A stretch of DNA of 64,000 bases from Unio delphinus (lineage: Eukaryota > Mollusca > Bivalvia > Unionida > Unionidae). Shown here piece by piece: positions 14,072-32,128 of the stretch; the stretch's first letter is position 1, and each line of letters opens with the position of its first letter. The DNA lies in contig JAQISU010000096.1 in assembly GCA_029339505.1 (NCBI GenBank), positions 2,961,501-3,025,500 of the forward strand, written 5' to 3'. Under the pieces are notes generated by a model. That model had not been told where the DNA came from, did not search any database, and saw only the letters and a list, made by a program, of their open reading frames with translations. Made by a program: the position numbers and the translations under genes.

Positions 14072-17000
14072 CTTAGTCTAATATGATAAAATAAATATAT
14101 CGAAGAGTTCAATCATACTAGCAGCTATCTGCAAAAGAACAGCGAAGAATTTGTCGAGTATTACTACACAAATCACAAATGAGTTTACTGCTTTGAAATG
14201 TCGTACTCATCATACAAACAATTATTTTTTTTCGGTCAGCAATTCTGTTGGTGTTAGGTGCTGCATAGTTTGCTAGATCATGAAGCTTCATAAATCCATG
14301 GATTCTGATTAAATCTGGCTTTTAATCGTAGTTCAGACTGATTTCAGAAAAGGAACATAAACTTCAAAACATAAAGGATATGCAAATATGCCTACATCGC
14401 GCACATAAAACTGCTGAATTTAGAGACTTGTATGGTTTGCACCTTTTTATCAAAGCAGATTTAGTCAAGGAATTCAAAATCGTGGTGGAACTAAAGCCCA
14501 TGTTCGTTGGCAAATATGAATAAAGTTATGCAAAATACATAAACCCCAGAACGTTAAAAGCAAAGCGTTGGCAATGAGGCTGAAGTTCTGAACTACAGTG
14601 AAATATAAATGCTGCCTGAATTACAATTGGTACCGTCTCTATCGCTCTTGACAATATCGTACAAAGATCATTTGCCAACAGTTTTATTGTACTTGTCTTC
14701 ATGTATACATCTAGATGTATGGCGACTTCTGCGTGAAAATTAAAAGGGTCCAGATGTTCCATTGCCGTCTGTTTTTAAATTGCTTTGAGTACGTCCTTGA
14801 CACATTTGTAAGTATCATTTAATGATCTTTTTTATTGTACCATACAGCCAACGTCGTTTATCTTCCAGCCTATGTTAAATTATGTTTTATATGTGCGCAC
14901 ATATGTTACTTCAATCAAAGTCTTATATAATATTACGATGGTTTTCTTGTCTCTAATTCAAATCCAATTTGCTGCAGATTTGACATAGAGCAATAGAATG
15001 TTTTGTTATATTCGGGCTCGCGAGCAATGTAGTTGTTGATAATTTGGAATATCTTTGAAGGCAAGACGGTAACTAGCTTTCCTTCAATATATTTCTCGGT
15101 GATATCATATATCGTGTCAGAAATACAATTATACTGGATCTGAATACTTCATATAACGTATCAATTATGCAAATCTCCCTTCAAGTACAATTAATTTTAG
15201 TAATGCCAAGGTTCACACAATTGTCGTAATCATATAAGAAGCCTTATTGAAAGTCGCGATCGGATCCTTTATATCATATCTTCTGTAGTCTCTGTTGTGA
15301 AATATTGTTGTCATATACCAGGTAGAATCCAAGTTGGCTCAGATAACATTGCAAAATCTCGTGTGCCGACAATCAAACTATATGATGCTGACAAACTTCT
15401 AGACCGGATAGCATCTTTGGGAAGTATTACGAATGCAGCTTTCTGAAGTCCTTGGCAAAGTGAAACTTGAAATCTTAAATTAAACTGTTGTATTGCCATC
15501 GCTGTCTATAAATATGGGCTCTATCCGAAACCATCAATATGTATGCTGCAGATATCCTTTCCAATGACATTCTCGCCGGTAGCTATCTCATTACATCTTC
15601 TGCTGATTTGTATAGCTACTTTATACACTGACTTCCATTTTTTTTATTTATAAAAAAGTACATCACAAAGCTGCTTAGTGCATAGTTAGACAAATTTAAA
15701 TATTGTGTGCAGCTAAAGTTAGATTTGCGACCCATGGTGGTTACTCGTATGTACCTGGCATCATTTTGGTGTAAAGTCATTGTTTCAGCATCGTCATATG
15801 CCATCATTTTTGTGTAAACACGAATATAGGCAACTTTAAATGGCTTTATGGATAATGGAGCTAGTGGTCTCATCCTCGTTTATGCATTACAAGGACTCCA
15901 GGAAAGCTTTGTCCAATAACAAAATGTGCAGACTAAAATCGTTTCCATGGCTGAGCCGATGGCGTCGTTCGCATCTGATGATGCAAATGTTTTTTTTTGG
16001 TGCACCTCTCGTTATATTGAAAAAGCGCTGGTCCTTGTAATAAATGAACGGTGACCCATCTAGCCTCTGGTTACTCTTGTACATAACTGCTTGCACGTAC
16101 GGACTTTTCCTGTTTCAGGCTGACAAACCTCTTTCTGAGACATGCGGAATCTGATGGGTAATAGCTTGTTATTAAAGACTTAAAGATTTTTAAATTAATT
16201 TAATGTAGACCAATTCAAAGCAGATGGAGAGAAGGATGCTGACAGAAGTTGGTTCCAAAGGAAAACATCCTTTCTTTTTATTTAACATGTATGAATCGAC
16301 CCAGTGTCCCTCCTACATCAGCCAACAACTGCTATTTTGATCTGGGTCAGCTCTGAAAACCTTGATAGAAAAACATTTAATTACTAACATTTTGAAACAT
16401 TTGACAGCAGGCGTTTTAAATGAAGACATTTTAGCTGTATACAGGTGATGCTCAATATCTGTCAAACATAGCGACTTATACTGAAAACGTGTTATCTAAG
16501 TGTATCATACTTGGAAATCTTTAAAAGTTCTTAAAAACGACCTTACAATAGCAAATATAACCACAAAACCAATCAGTAAACTTTTTAAAAATAACGTTTT
16601 CTTCAAAGATACAGAAGAGAAATGAAATTAAACTAAAATATTTTGAATAATAATCTCTGTTTTTTTGCATAACATATGCTGATCCATATTTCAGTATAGT
16701 CTTTGATACTAAATACAGTAAACCTTTGATTGTCTTGTTGGCATGAACAGGTTAGGATACGTTGACCAGATTTACAGAAAGCATCATAGTGAAATTGCTT
16801 TCATGTTTAGATAATGATGAAAACTGTCGTCGAATATTTCTGCTATCACAAAACACAAACAAAACTCTTAAATGGTTAAAGTATTATGCTAACCTAGTTT
16901 TCTAAGCGAACTTATATTGTATTTGCCTGATGTATATGCCAGCAGGATAAACAATCTCAGGCCATTTGGGACTGCTTGTTAGTTCTTAATAACACTATTC

Positions 17001-17151
17001 ATATTAAAATATAACTTTAAACCTAAAGATGGTTTGCTGCTTTATTCTGACACTTGTTATCTCGATAGCTTTTGAATGTACATTCAGGCAAACCATATAC
17101 ATTAGTTTATAACCAAAAATAGTATATGTTGATTATTTTAACAGCACAATA
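14072..17151. other. No gene established; scattered minus-strand open frames
   Basis: Minus-strand frames of 60-85 codons at 14526-14762, 15311-15499, 15616-15873 and 15887-16096 have protein-like composition. They may be eroded exons of the same gene as the 11.3-12.6 kb remnants. No domain or clean splice structure could be recognised, so they are not called as genes. Confidence 0.3.
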
Positions 17152-17399
17152 GGGACCCCGAGTTGATGAGTGATCTAAAGCGCTTTCCGTTACGGATCAC
17201 TGTCATCTCACTTCTGTCTATGTGTGTTTGAGTCTCGGATTCGGTTAATGTAGTTATGTAAGAAAGCTTGCCGGTAGCTTCTTTTGGATCGGTGGTTCTT
17301 TCTGGGTTTAATCCGGGTTCTTCTTACACTATTTATACTGGCTGCCATGTATAGTCCTTCTTGTGTAGAAAAATGGCGTTAAACCCTACAACAACAACA
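17152..17399 (+). mobile_element. tRNA-derived SINE, copy 2
   Basis: Plus-strand copy of the SINE at 57-300. The head reads GACCCCGAGTTGATGAGTG, followed by CTAAAGCGCT. The B-box-like region is GTGTTTGAGTCTCGG, and the 3' end is GGCGTTAAACCCTACAACAACAACA. Head, body and tail are collinear with copy 1, with scattered substitutions, so both are old insertions. Confidence 0.75.
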
Positions 17400-18983
17400 T
17401 TTACTACACTTTAACACAGTATTTCCTACATGATGCTGGAGAAAGAGGAAATATGAATCTTTCGAAGAACACGTTGAGGCATCCTACCCAATACCTACCT
17501 TATTCTACAATTTAAATCACCTTAACAAAATTAACTTTTGTGTCAAGATAAAAGACATGTAGGCTGATCTGTGTCTCTTCAGGAAAGTTGGCCTTGTTAA
17601 TACCCAAAAGTAAAATAATGCATCTTGTCAGTGTTAGTAGTTAATACAATTTAAAGATACAGTAAATATATGAATAATTAATTAGCATACGGTATAACAA
17701 TGATTTTCTTATTTCAATGACTTGAGTAAAACAAATGAAAGTATTGTATTCAGCATCATTTGTCTTTGATCTACTGTGAACCTTGATAACACTTTCTCCC
17801 ACTCCCAATAAAGCAAGAAGGTTACGTGGCCCGACTATTCTTCCGTCACACGTTTGGTCATTGAGCATACATCCACGATACTTTTAATATCTTTCAATCT
17901 ATCCTGGTACACATATTAGACTAGTGGCTCATATGTGCAATTTGCTATTCACAAATTGGCAGTTGCAATTGTTTTAATAATTTAGCCATTATTCTGTCAT
18001 TCCGGTAATTCATTACTGATGATGCTTGAGTTGCAGACATTTTCTTCAGGTAGAAATATCGTAGCTCTTAGAGACAGATCTTTATAAAACGTTGGTATAC
18101 ATATTAAACTAGTAGTACAGCTTTGTTTCTTCTTATTGGTTCATCAATACATCTCTGTTTTTCATTTCTAAATCAAAACTCCAAATCCGTTGAGGCTATC
18201 ACTATGAAGTCAGCAACACATATCAAACAAATGATCTATATGTGCATTTTATTTTATCTTTATGCCTGTGAGGTCATACTTTGCAATAGGCATACCCTTT
18301 CAGACATCCAATATGGCATCCTAACATATATATTATTCCGTGAAATACGTCCTCCCTGGTTTATTTTGTTTAAACTGAAAAAGCTACTAATATATCCACC
18401 ATCAAGGATTCTAAGGTGGCTCTCTAGAAACTAATGATCTTCCTTGACGTTTATGATCTTGTGGGTTTCTACTAAAAAACCAACACAGTCCTTTTTATAA
18501 CAATGGCAATAGTAAAAATCTAACCATGAACATGACTTCCAAATCATGATATCAATACTTTTTCAAAACCTAATTAGTCGTAACTACATAAAGTTTTCCC
18601 TGAAAGATATATTGGTATGCAGTTTGTTCTAAACCAAGGTGGAGCCTATTAGACTAACTCTCAGCTATTAGGCCTAGCGAAAATGGTGCCAATTAAATCA
18701 AATAGAAAATGGTACCAGCTAGACTCAGAAAATAGTGACAGTTTTTAAGTCAGAAAATGAAGCATCTGTACCGTCTTCAAAATGTTTTCACTGAACACTT
18801 TTCACTTCCATGTTTCCATGTAGCTACCCTGGCGGACATTAACGCAGATTGGAATTGTTATAAATGTTGCTGATTAGACCTCTAAAGTGCTAGCAATGAT
18901 AGCAATCGTGAAAATCTTGATGTAACTACTGTTTCGAATATATAGTCATATAGATGTGGGGTTTACACACACACACACACACA

Positions 18984-19061
<78 letters not shown>

Positions 19062-22000
19062 ATACAAACGGTGCAGATCTCGAAGATAATGACCATCGTG
19101 GCCATCCTACAAATCTTGTTATCGGCATTCATATTAAATGAATGAGAGCATTGATAAGATGTTTTAAATTAAAATGCTTTTGACAATATATAATTGGTCT
19201 AGTATAACAATGATGCATTCCCTTACAACTAAATTACATTACGTGCATTTACATACTGACAAAAGAGAGTTTGGCAATGTGATTATGGTTACCCATAATA
19301 ATAGATGATCTAGTACTGTCATATTGTTTAAAACAATGCGTGGAGTAGTTTAGCATATAGACAGCTTATAAAACTTTCCCATTGTACGTTGTTTGTTTAC
19401 AATAGCGTGTACTGACAACAAACGTGCAAACAATCGCACACACAAACATGCTTTATTTATAATTAAATATTGTGTAGAAGAAGAGTATGTAACTAAATAC
19501 ACGCGTGTTGACTGATATGAAAAATTTGCAGTGTTAACTTATCCACGAGAGATGCTAAATTACGAATCACATACAATTGTTGAAACTTTTCATATGATCC
19601 GATTACGTTTCAATGGTAACGTATGAACGACATTTTGTATTTTAGTTTTGACAGTATAAATATAATAATGGTTCTGATGAAAACAATCCAGGTAATGATC
19701 ATAAGAACAATAAACGAGTAATATAAATGCTATAAAACTATAATCTGATTGAAAGCATGATTATATTTGTTTTAAATTTACATCTGCTATTCGTCAATAA
19801 CATATACAGTATTGTTAACATGTAAGAAAGTTTAGGACAGTTCACTATTCATTTTCCCTGACCAAATCACGACTCTTATATTTATTCGTATTTAAATATA
19901 TTGGAATCTTTATTGTCTTTATAAATGGAAATGAAAACCACACAGTGTTATGTTGTTTAAATAAATAATAATGTCTTAAAGAATAATACTTCAGAACAAG
20001 CATAGGCAATGTATTGAAGGCAAGCAACGTATGATAGCTGTTTTGAACTTTTAAAAAGTGTTATCCAGATAAATTCAACTTGTTATAAGAAAACAATTTG
20101 ATGTACTTTCATAAAATCATTTTAGTCACCAAGTCAATTTATGCTTTACAAACATATGTTTACTTCATAGCTAAATTATGGTGAGAGTTCCTTATAGTTT
20201 TTGAAAACATTTTGTGTAGCTTTATAGTTGAATAGGTTTACTTCCAATTTCTTTTTCAGTAGGGTAAACCAGCGTTGGAATTTCTGATTTTGTTTGATTT
20301 AGACCCTACAGTGATTATCTGGAACAAAACATTATATTATTTCGAAAGCTGAGCATTAAAATTATGTTCCCATACTTATAGGAACATGTTGCAATTTAAC
20401 TATTTTCAGATTTGCTATATTCCATCCGTGCTTGCATTCACTGGGAGCCGCCATGCAGAAACACAATAATTTAAACGCGAGCAAAGTTTCCAAATATTGA
20501 CACAAAATCTATTGCTTAATTCCAGTACCACATAAACTTAGACACTTAATTGCATTAATTAATTATTAATATAATTGCATTATATTCAAGATGCATGGAT
20601 AATATTTAGGTTTTCTCTACCTTAATTCATTTTCCATTAATATTAGAAGTAAAGGGCGTATATTCTTATTAATGTATGTCTATCACATGAGGACACACCT
20701 TTCAAATTTGTTCTCAGTTCAAAACGTTTTCAAAGACTTGAAGTAGTTTTAATTTTTCACCGTTATTTTATTAACTTTCTTAGAGTGATTGCAACTGTTA
20801 TCTTGCAACTACAATTTCTTTTCCACTGAATACATTGTTAAGGTCTTCATGGAGTGAAATAAAAAATTTGGTTCAAGGACTTTTACATTAAGAAAACCCA
20901 TACCATCCTAGTGTATACGTGTGAATGTTTGATTAGATTGCAAAACGTAGGTATGAGCGATATTACTCACCCAAACTTTCAAGGAAACATCTTAAATGGA
21001 GAAGTTCCTGATTTACAGTTAGGTTAGGTGAAACATGATCATCTGACCACAGTTTAATATAAATTCTGTTTTATCTCCCGATCTGATAACGTCTCCGTCT
21101 TGTTGGGATTTGGAAAATTCTGTTAAAAAATATCGATTCCTTTGCAACTCTGCTGCATACATTTCGTCCAAAAGAAACGTTTTAACTGATTTTTTAAATA
21201 TTGCAGAAGTGAGGTGCAAATAGTTTGCAATAACCAAAATTTGTTAGGAAAGGGATTGTAAGTAGTTACGAAATGATGCATGACGTTTGCAAAGACCATA
21301 TTACGTCAAGTTTAAATTTGCGATATATGTTGTTTTCATGCTTTGAGGCCAGTTTTACTAAGATGAAATGGGAGCTAAGTGACTTACCATGCATGGGTAC
21401 ACTGAGGCACACGACCTCATCTTGCGTCTGCGTATATTAAGCCCGAGTATGAGTTTCACATTCTATCAACTAAAAAACCGTGATTGTTCCATTTGTACAG
21501 CAAAACGGGAAAACAAAATACAGTTAAGACTGTTTGAATTAGCATCGGTACACCTTAGAAAAAAATAAGAACGCAACCAGTTTAATATACCTGCACTAGT
21601 ATCACTATAGATATTTTTTAATTTTGATAGCTGAGTTAGATCAAGCATTTTTAAACCCAATTACTTTACTACTTTTATATCGATTGTCAAGAAGTACCGA
21701 GAGTACAGGTGTTCGTGAGTGCAGTCGCAACTGCAATTAAGCTAGTTTAACTGCACTTCAATCAGCGCCATTTATTGTGGATATAACCCCGATACAAAAT
21801 CCGACTGATTTACCTATAATGGTTGCAATTCCAGCAATACCAAGGCTAATGGCGTTGTCGGCGATGATTCCATAAATAAATCTTCCACCAAATATATGCA
21901 AATATGTTTCATGTGTCACCCAATTCTCTAAGTATTTCATCTTGCATTTTATCTATCAATTATATTATATTCCTGCGAGGGTAATATTGAATGTCGAACA

Positions 22001-22548
22001 TAGTTCTTTTAGTAATAACGCGTAGTATTTTTGTTATGCAATGATACTTACGCGTACGAGATTCAAACGCACGTCTAACAAACATTTTTTGTTTGCTGGT
22101 ACAATTTTCGTACAATTAAAGAAAATATCTGCATAAAGACGATTTAAGTCTCCGGCGATTGTGCTTTCCGGAGACCTGGCACCAGGTTCATAAAGATATA
22201 ACACCGATTACGTATTATAATCATATCTGAAACGATAGTTCTCGTCTTTGCCCAAGAACTGAATATTATCTTTTTAGTCAAATCAATGTTGGCACAATAT
22301 GATCATTGGGGAATACAAAAGTGGTTGAATTATCTGTAAATTCTATTTCGACTATGCAGAAACAATTCTTGAGTGCTTTTACTCATAGTTTTGTTGTCAG
22401 CGAGCTTGCTAATGGAATGATTGCAAAATATCTTTGATTTGTTATTGGTACATTACGGTGGTTCCAATTGTTGATTTCTCTTTGAGGCTTAACAAGAGTT
22501 TACTTCAGTGTATACAATGATATTTTAGGTATAACCACCAGTCACGTT
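17400..22548. other. No gene seen apart from a microsatellite
   Basis: AT-rich, gene-poor sequence. Short open frames (for example 17641-17868 and 18123-18434) lack motifs and splice context. Confidence 0.5.
18965..19058. repeat. (CA)n-(TA)n compound microsatellite
   Basis: About 22 bp of CA followed by about 72 bp of TA. Confidence 0.95.
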
Positions 22549-22862
22549 ATGTCGTACGAAGATTATGCAGGAGGTTATACTTTGTGGATTTCACTCCAGA
22601 CCAAGGCAGCGAAGGGGAACATTTCCACTCTATAAACTCCGGTCAATTGCGTGTGGAAGTTCAATTTTCAGTTGCTCTTGCCGAGACGGTTAACGTCATT
22701 CTGTATGCCGAATTCGATAATACCATAAAAATCAACATTTCGAGAGAAGTCATTATAGACTATTACACTTATCCCTCTTTGAATGTTGAAGAATCTATGG
22801 AAATGGAATGGGAGGATTCAGAGAAAGCAGACTACAAGACACAGATGAAGAGGCGGCGGTAA
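22549..22862 (+). pseudogene. Polinton/adintovirus-type capsid-related protein, C-terminal remnant
   Basis: The frame from ATG 22549 reads MSYEDYAGGYTLW. After a frameshift near 22580 another frame continues DFTPDQGSEGEHFH, then GQLRVEVQFSV and VNVILYAEFDN, and ends in an acidic/basic tail. This order (YxxYAxGYTL, then DLTPD, then LRxEVxF, then VNVxxYAEFxN) is what I recall for the C-terminus of proteins annotated as F54H12.2-like, which belong to Polinton/adintovirus-type elements and are thought to be a capsid (double-jelly-roll) component. Only the C-terminal part remains and the frame is broken, so this is a fossil. A Lys/Arg-rich frame follows at 22908-23090 and may be the eroded neighbouring gene. 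The family call is from memory and needs a profile search. Confidence 0.55.
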
Positions 22863-26387
<3,525 letters not shown>

Positions 26388-26880
26388 CTTTATACGAAAA
26401 TAACAATTCTCGGTTAATCAAAAATACATTTGTTTAAAGTAAATTGTCACTTCAGTTATTATCTGTTATAATATATATTTCCACTGTATTTGTCAATCAC
26501 ATGGACTTTTCTTTCTTTCTGTCATTATTGAAACTGCACATGTCAATAACACATATTAGATAATATTTAATTTTTGTGTTTTTATTTTAAATAGTCCTCG
26601 AAGATTGAAAATGCATTATGACTCAAATGTTACATGTCTGTATTATTGATTTATTTGTGTTAACAAAGCTGCCAGACTCCGGATACTGACTGTAATCTGA
26701 TCAACCGTCAGTTTCATTGGACATCTATGGTGATAATTAGTGCCATGAAGATTGGAAAGGACATTTACTGTGAACGATTTATAAATATGACAAACATTTT
26801 ATTTCAGGTAATAACTTAGACTAATGCGAGAAAAGAATAGAAAAAACGGATGAACAAACTTTGCACTCACACACGAGAAT

Positions 26881-27229
26881 ATGTGTTTCTTACTACTTGC
26901 ATTATGCTGCTTGGCAACATATTGTGTCTCGGACGGAAAACTCAAAGAAGGTGTACTTGGGAGAAATGTGTCTTTTTCATGGACGTTCAAAACTGTAACG
27001 CATGATATTATCTATATACTGCATAACGACTCACGTTTCTGGCAAGTATCGCCGAATAAAAATATTTCCTCTCGTCCTGTAAGAGTTTCGGTAAATAACA
27101 TTACGCCTGACAGTGTAATGGTGACTGTAGACCTTATGAACATCACCAACAATGATGCTGGAAATTACAGATTGGTACGACAATGGGAATACCAGGATTT
27201 GGTTGAGAGCATTTATCTAAGAACAATTG
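26881..27229 (+). CDS. Ig-superfamily gene, exon 1: signal peptide and divergent Ig domain
   Basis: Starts at ATG 26881 with a clear signal peptide (MCFLLLALCCLATYCVSDG) and continues into a V-like Ig fold of about 95 residues. NVSFSWTF matches the B/C-strand region, and DLMNITNNDAGNYRL matches the D-x-G-x-Y motif before strand F. Both canonical disulphide cysteines are absent: Ser stands in the NVSFSW position and Arg after GNY. Several N-glycosylation sequons (NVS, NDS, NIS, NIT) support secretion. The exon ends at a phase-1 donor (ATTG|GTATGT), and translation beyond it stops at once. The next exon with matching phase is at 37202. The role is probably a cell-surface or secreted recognition/adhesion receptor; no specific orthologue is recognised. 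Confidence 0.8.
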
Positions 27230-27775
27230 GTATGTAACAAAAGCATGTTCTGTACGGTTACATTTGTGTCAACCCTTATCATGACATTAATGCATAAAGG
27301 AATCAAATAAGGTTTACCCACGTCAGAATGGAACCAAATGCTAGATCATAAAAGGTTATAACTGGCTTCAAACTAAATTTCTACTGTGGGGTCAAAGTCT
27401 ATCGTTATGGATGCTTTACGAGCAGATAAGTTATTTTTAAACCGTACGACCATTAGTAATAGCACAGTCCCTTCCATTTACTTTTAATCTTTACCATGTT
27501 CTTCATAAAAATGTGTTAATATGTATGCAGTAGCATTATAAAAATCGATGCAAAATTTGGAGCCATTTAAAAATTGTGTTTTTGTGCCTCTCAGAATTGA
27601 ACTACAACAATACACAATATATCATACGTAGAACAGAAGGCGACATGTAAGGACGGGTTGCGTTACACATCGTCTACATTGTTTTATAAATAGATGAGAG
27701 CAGCCGGGACCTTTTGCAGAAAAGCAAATAACCCACATCATTCAGCTCTAGTCTCAACGCCCACCACCTACCCAC

Positions 27776-27778
<3 letters not shown>

Positions 27779-27862
<84 letters not shown>
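27779..27862. repeat. (TA)n-(CA)n microsatellite
   Basis: About 72 bp of TA followed by about 12 bp of CA. A short (ATT)n run follows at 27925-27949. Confidence 0.95.
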
Positions 27863-28561
27863 GATCTTACAGCAATATTTACCCAGGCAAATATTCCCTG
27901 TCTTTTTACACGGTGTATTGTTTTAATTATTATTATTATTATTATTATTTCTTGTTGAGCGTTCTGCTACTACATTCTCATACAACATTCTTATTATAAA
28001 GTTACTGATATATAACAGCACTTGCTGTATTTGTTGGTCTCAAATTAGGTAGTTAACAATTTATATGAACCGACGTCATAATGTAAAGTATTGAACAGAA
28101 CTTAGTTTTGCATGCATTAGTAGGTAAATGTAACCATTCTAATTTCCTTACATCACAAAATCTCTAGATATTCTAAACTAATTGTATTTAGTAATTTGGG
28201 ATAGTAATAGTTTGTATTGCATACGGTGATTGGATTTAGGTTTTGTGGTATTTTGTGTGTAGCGTAAACTATTGATGTACAAGTCAAAAGCAACCCCCCC
28301 CCAAAAAAAAAAAAACAAAAACAAAAAAAAAAACAAAAAAAACCCAAAAACAACTGCAACAAGCTAGTGAGAACTTAGTGCCTCATAAATGCATGGTCAT
28401 AAGGGGATTAGAGGCAAAATATTGTTCGTGGTATTTGCGCCTGAAGAACGTTTCAGATGACAACGGCTGTTGTCTTCAGGTCCTTGAAAATGGGAATTAT
28501 CAACCTAAAGTTATGCTCACGCAGGTGTTATTCGATTCGCTCGGCAGTGAATCTGCTTATA

Positions 28562-28564
<3 letters not shown>

Positions 28565-28603
<39 letters not shown>
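28565..28603. repeat. (CA)n microsatellite
   Basis: About 39 bp of CA dinucleotides. Confidence 0.95.
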
Positions 28604-28605
<2 letters not shown>

Positions 28606-31600
28606 CTCCACACAACCTCACAATGCTGAGATGATCAAATTCACAACTTTGCCCATTCAGAAAGTGATGTACCATGGTCAAAGTATTTCGACTTCTACTA
28701 AAAGGGACAATTGAACGAAATCATCATTGGGTTTACTTCGTTAAAAAGCAGACGTATATTTACGACCGAAATTACAGAGAAATAAGTCTCAGTTCTCTAG
28801 TGCGACATCATAATACTTCATAAACACGATTGCTGACATTTCCTTATCGCATTCTATAAACACAATGCTTCCCACCTATATTTGGATGCATTTTCCTTAT
28901 AGTCAATGAACACTCATAATGTAACATCACACATGTTTCATTTTCTGTTTACACAGTAAAAACCAAAGTCAATTTATTTTCGTCGGCCATTCAAAATCTC
29001 TCTGACAGTATCTTTGAAAATAAAAGTAATATGTTCAGACTTTATTTACCCATATATATCCTATTTAAAACTATCTAACTACATGTACATATTTTTTACG
29101 CTTTCCTATATCGCATCACACCCATACACACAGGAACATGGAATGGGGATGATGGGATTTAATAAAGGGATACATATAATAACAGTGACAAGACATTGCC
29201 CGTGATAACACAACATAACTGTATTTGTTTGATTGTATTTAGTTGTAGTAGATAAAGTAGACGTATTATGCGCGCGGCATTGTATTACGTGTAGATAAAC
29301 ATTGCTTCAACTGTATGCTGTCGATTCTATATTCTATCCACCCATCTCTCTCTAGACGCATACATCTGCAGTGACAGAGAAAAGGAATTTGCACTTGATA
29401 AAACCCTTGAAACGCGGTTACACAAATCAACTTACAATAACTTGTTCATAGTAACGATATGTGTACACTTTCATTTGGATTTATGGTGTTCATAATATCA
29501 ATGATAAAAAGTAGTCTATCGACACTATGCGGTAATTTGTTTGGTAACTTGGCACACCTACTGTAATGTTTGTTGTTGTTGTATTTTTTATATCTTAAAC
29601 ATATCGTAAGATTCTAAAAACCGATAATTTTTTAATATGAAAATGTCTGAATGCCGCCCCAAAATTCCCCATGTTCTCTCACTGTATATAATGAAGCGCT
29701 GCTGAAATGATATTAACTAACAACGATACAAACATATACTAATACCAATATATGTCATATCTATGAAAGGATATTACCAAAGAAAAAGAAGATAATAAAG
29801 AAGAGCTTATTTCCACTTGAATGAAAAATGAAAAGTCCCGCACATGATGAGTGTAACTTAATGAAAAATATTCGAAACATATTTCATTATTCACTGATAT
29901 TTTTTCGGGATACGATCCTCATACGATAAACAAGGTCATACTGAAAGATCAAGATTATAAAATAGAAGTAACACAATTGAATGGTGAAGAATATATATCC
30001 TTTTGATCGGATTTAAAAGTATATAAATTTAAAAAAGTTAGTAATAAAGTATTTGCAGAAAGAACATAACGATTTTACATGGTTACCATTTTATTGGCTA
30101 GTTCATATAGCAACCTGTTAAAAGGATTAAAAATCTTACATTTACAGAATGAATGAACATTCATCTGAAAAATGCAAGGGAACAAATGGAACAAAGTATT
30201 TAAAAATATATTTGTCCTTACGAATGTATGGATTCAGTTCAAATGTTTAATGAAGTGTATTTACCACTAAGATAACAATTGTATTCAAATCTTAATAGAA
30301 TGGAAATTTGCCAAGCGTATTACCGGTATATTAGAAATGCCATTTAAAATTCATATTAAAGTCTTTTTTCGTGAGCTGTTTGACCACTAAGCAAAGAAAG
30401 GTATTGTAACATTATGTAACATTCTATAAGACATCCGATCTGTGTGTTTAATTATTTTCAAACTAGATCCAGCCTGTTATCCTTCTTGTAAATATAATTA
30501 TTTAGTGCTATAAGCAAAGCTCTCAAATTTAGGAGGAGGGTCACGACAGATATGTGACCTTTTGGCAGTGTAATTGCAACGAACAATGATATGTTGGATA
30601 TGAAAATCAACTTGTACATTTAATAGTTTATTACAGTGTTGTGTATGAACCGCGTCCAGTCTTAACTTTCTCAGCATATTAGTCATTATAATTTGCTATA
30701 TTTATTAGTTTTCACAGACTTAAGTATCCGTCCATCTCCACGTCTCATGGTAATACTCTGATCATTCGTCTTAATTGTATCATAACTACGACAAGAAATG
30801 ATTACATTTCGAATCAGCATTCCTTCTCAATTGCTTGCAACTTAATTGCTAGATTATGCTTAAACTTACGTAGATCGTTAGTTTAAACAAAAACAGGTGC
30901 ACACTCATACCTAAGTATGACCACATGCAAATGTTGGTAAGATTTTATACAATACAATGCGATAAAAGACAAATTCCAAAATTGTCTGTTATAAATATGT
31001 TAATAAAATCATTAAATTTGACAAGATTTCTTTTTAAACTGACGCAAGATAGTAAAAGAATTTGAATAAAAACAAGCCAAATTATTTTGATGCTGAAAAA
31101 CGAAACCTTATTTCCTTAAACTATTATTTTAGTTATCAAGAGATTTTGCTGTATTTTCAATGGACTGATTTCTTTTTGTGCTTTTTACCATGAATTTAGG
31201 ATCAAATAACTTGAATACATAATTACTTCTTGAGAATGCTAATGTGCTAGCAATTGCTTCTCCGAGCGTTACTGCTGTTGGTGCCATATTACGCTATTTA
31301 ATGACGATACATATATGTGTTGCCCTTTATTAAACAAGAATGTGGAAACAAATGAAATAATGTTTTCTTGAAAAGAATATGTTTTGTTTATTTTATAATA
31401 CGTTAACTGAGTTATTATGTGTGAAGTTTCTTTGTTCAAACTTGCTTTATAACCAAGGCGTCAATTTTTTAAAATCATTATTTTAATTTTTAATTTCAGA
31501 TTTGATGTTTATGCTTAGTTTTCATCAATGTTCAACTAAAATTAATTTTCAAAATATAGTTTTACGGTGTGTTGTGTACAATATGTGCTTGTTTACCTAA

Positions 31601-32061
31601 AATACATAGTAAACATTGATTAAGCTAAGATATCCATTTAGTCGGTTACCGCTATAGCATTGTTTGAGAGCTGTTTTGCTCATTGTTGTATCGTATCCAT
31701 TATCCCATTCTACTATTTGTATACTGTATATGTTTTCCTGTTAATGTTCGTCATCATGAGTCATTTCGTTATTAATTTATAATAGATTTTGGGACCACTA
31801 CGAATAATTAAATTAGTCCCATGGTGTAGTCATTTAGTCAATTTACCACATATTAAACATGTCGGCTGGATTAAACCGTGTTTATCATGTAATGGTATTA
31901 GGCATTCAGAAAACAGCTTTTTCTTTACTTTTGCATGAAACTAGATCTGAAACATATATAGTTATTTTTCAATACTTTGATTGATCAAATGTCGATACAA
32001 TATACCTCATCTGGATGTGACCTTTCATGCTGCTGACTTTATTTTGTTTCGAAAACGTTTA

Positions 32062-32064
<3 letters not shown>

Positions 32065-32125
<61 letters not shown>
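32065..32125. repeat. (TA)n microsatellite
   Basis: About 60 bp of TA dinucleotides. Confidence 0.95.

Positions 32126-32128
<3 letters not shown>

Noticed and set aside
21758..21940. 60-codon hydrophobic minus-strand frame
   Set aside because: Membrane-like, but short, isolated and without a recognisable family or exon borders.
28378..28714. Open frame with LKNVSDDNG, resembling an Ig strand-E/F motif
   Set aside because: No Ig core Cys/Trp pattern, no fitting splice sites, and it runs into a (CA)n tract. At best an eroded exon.
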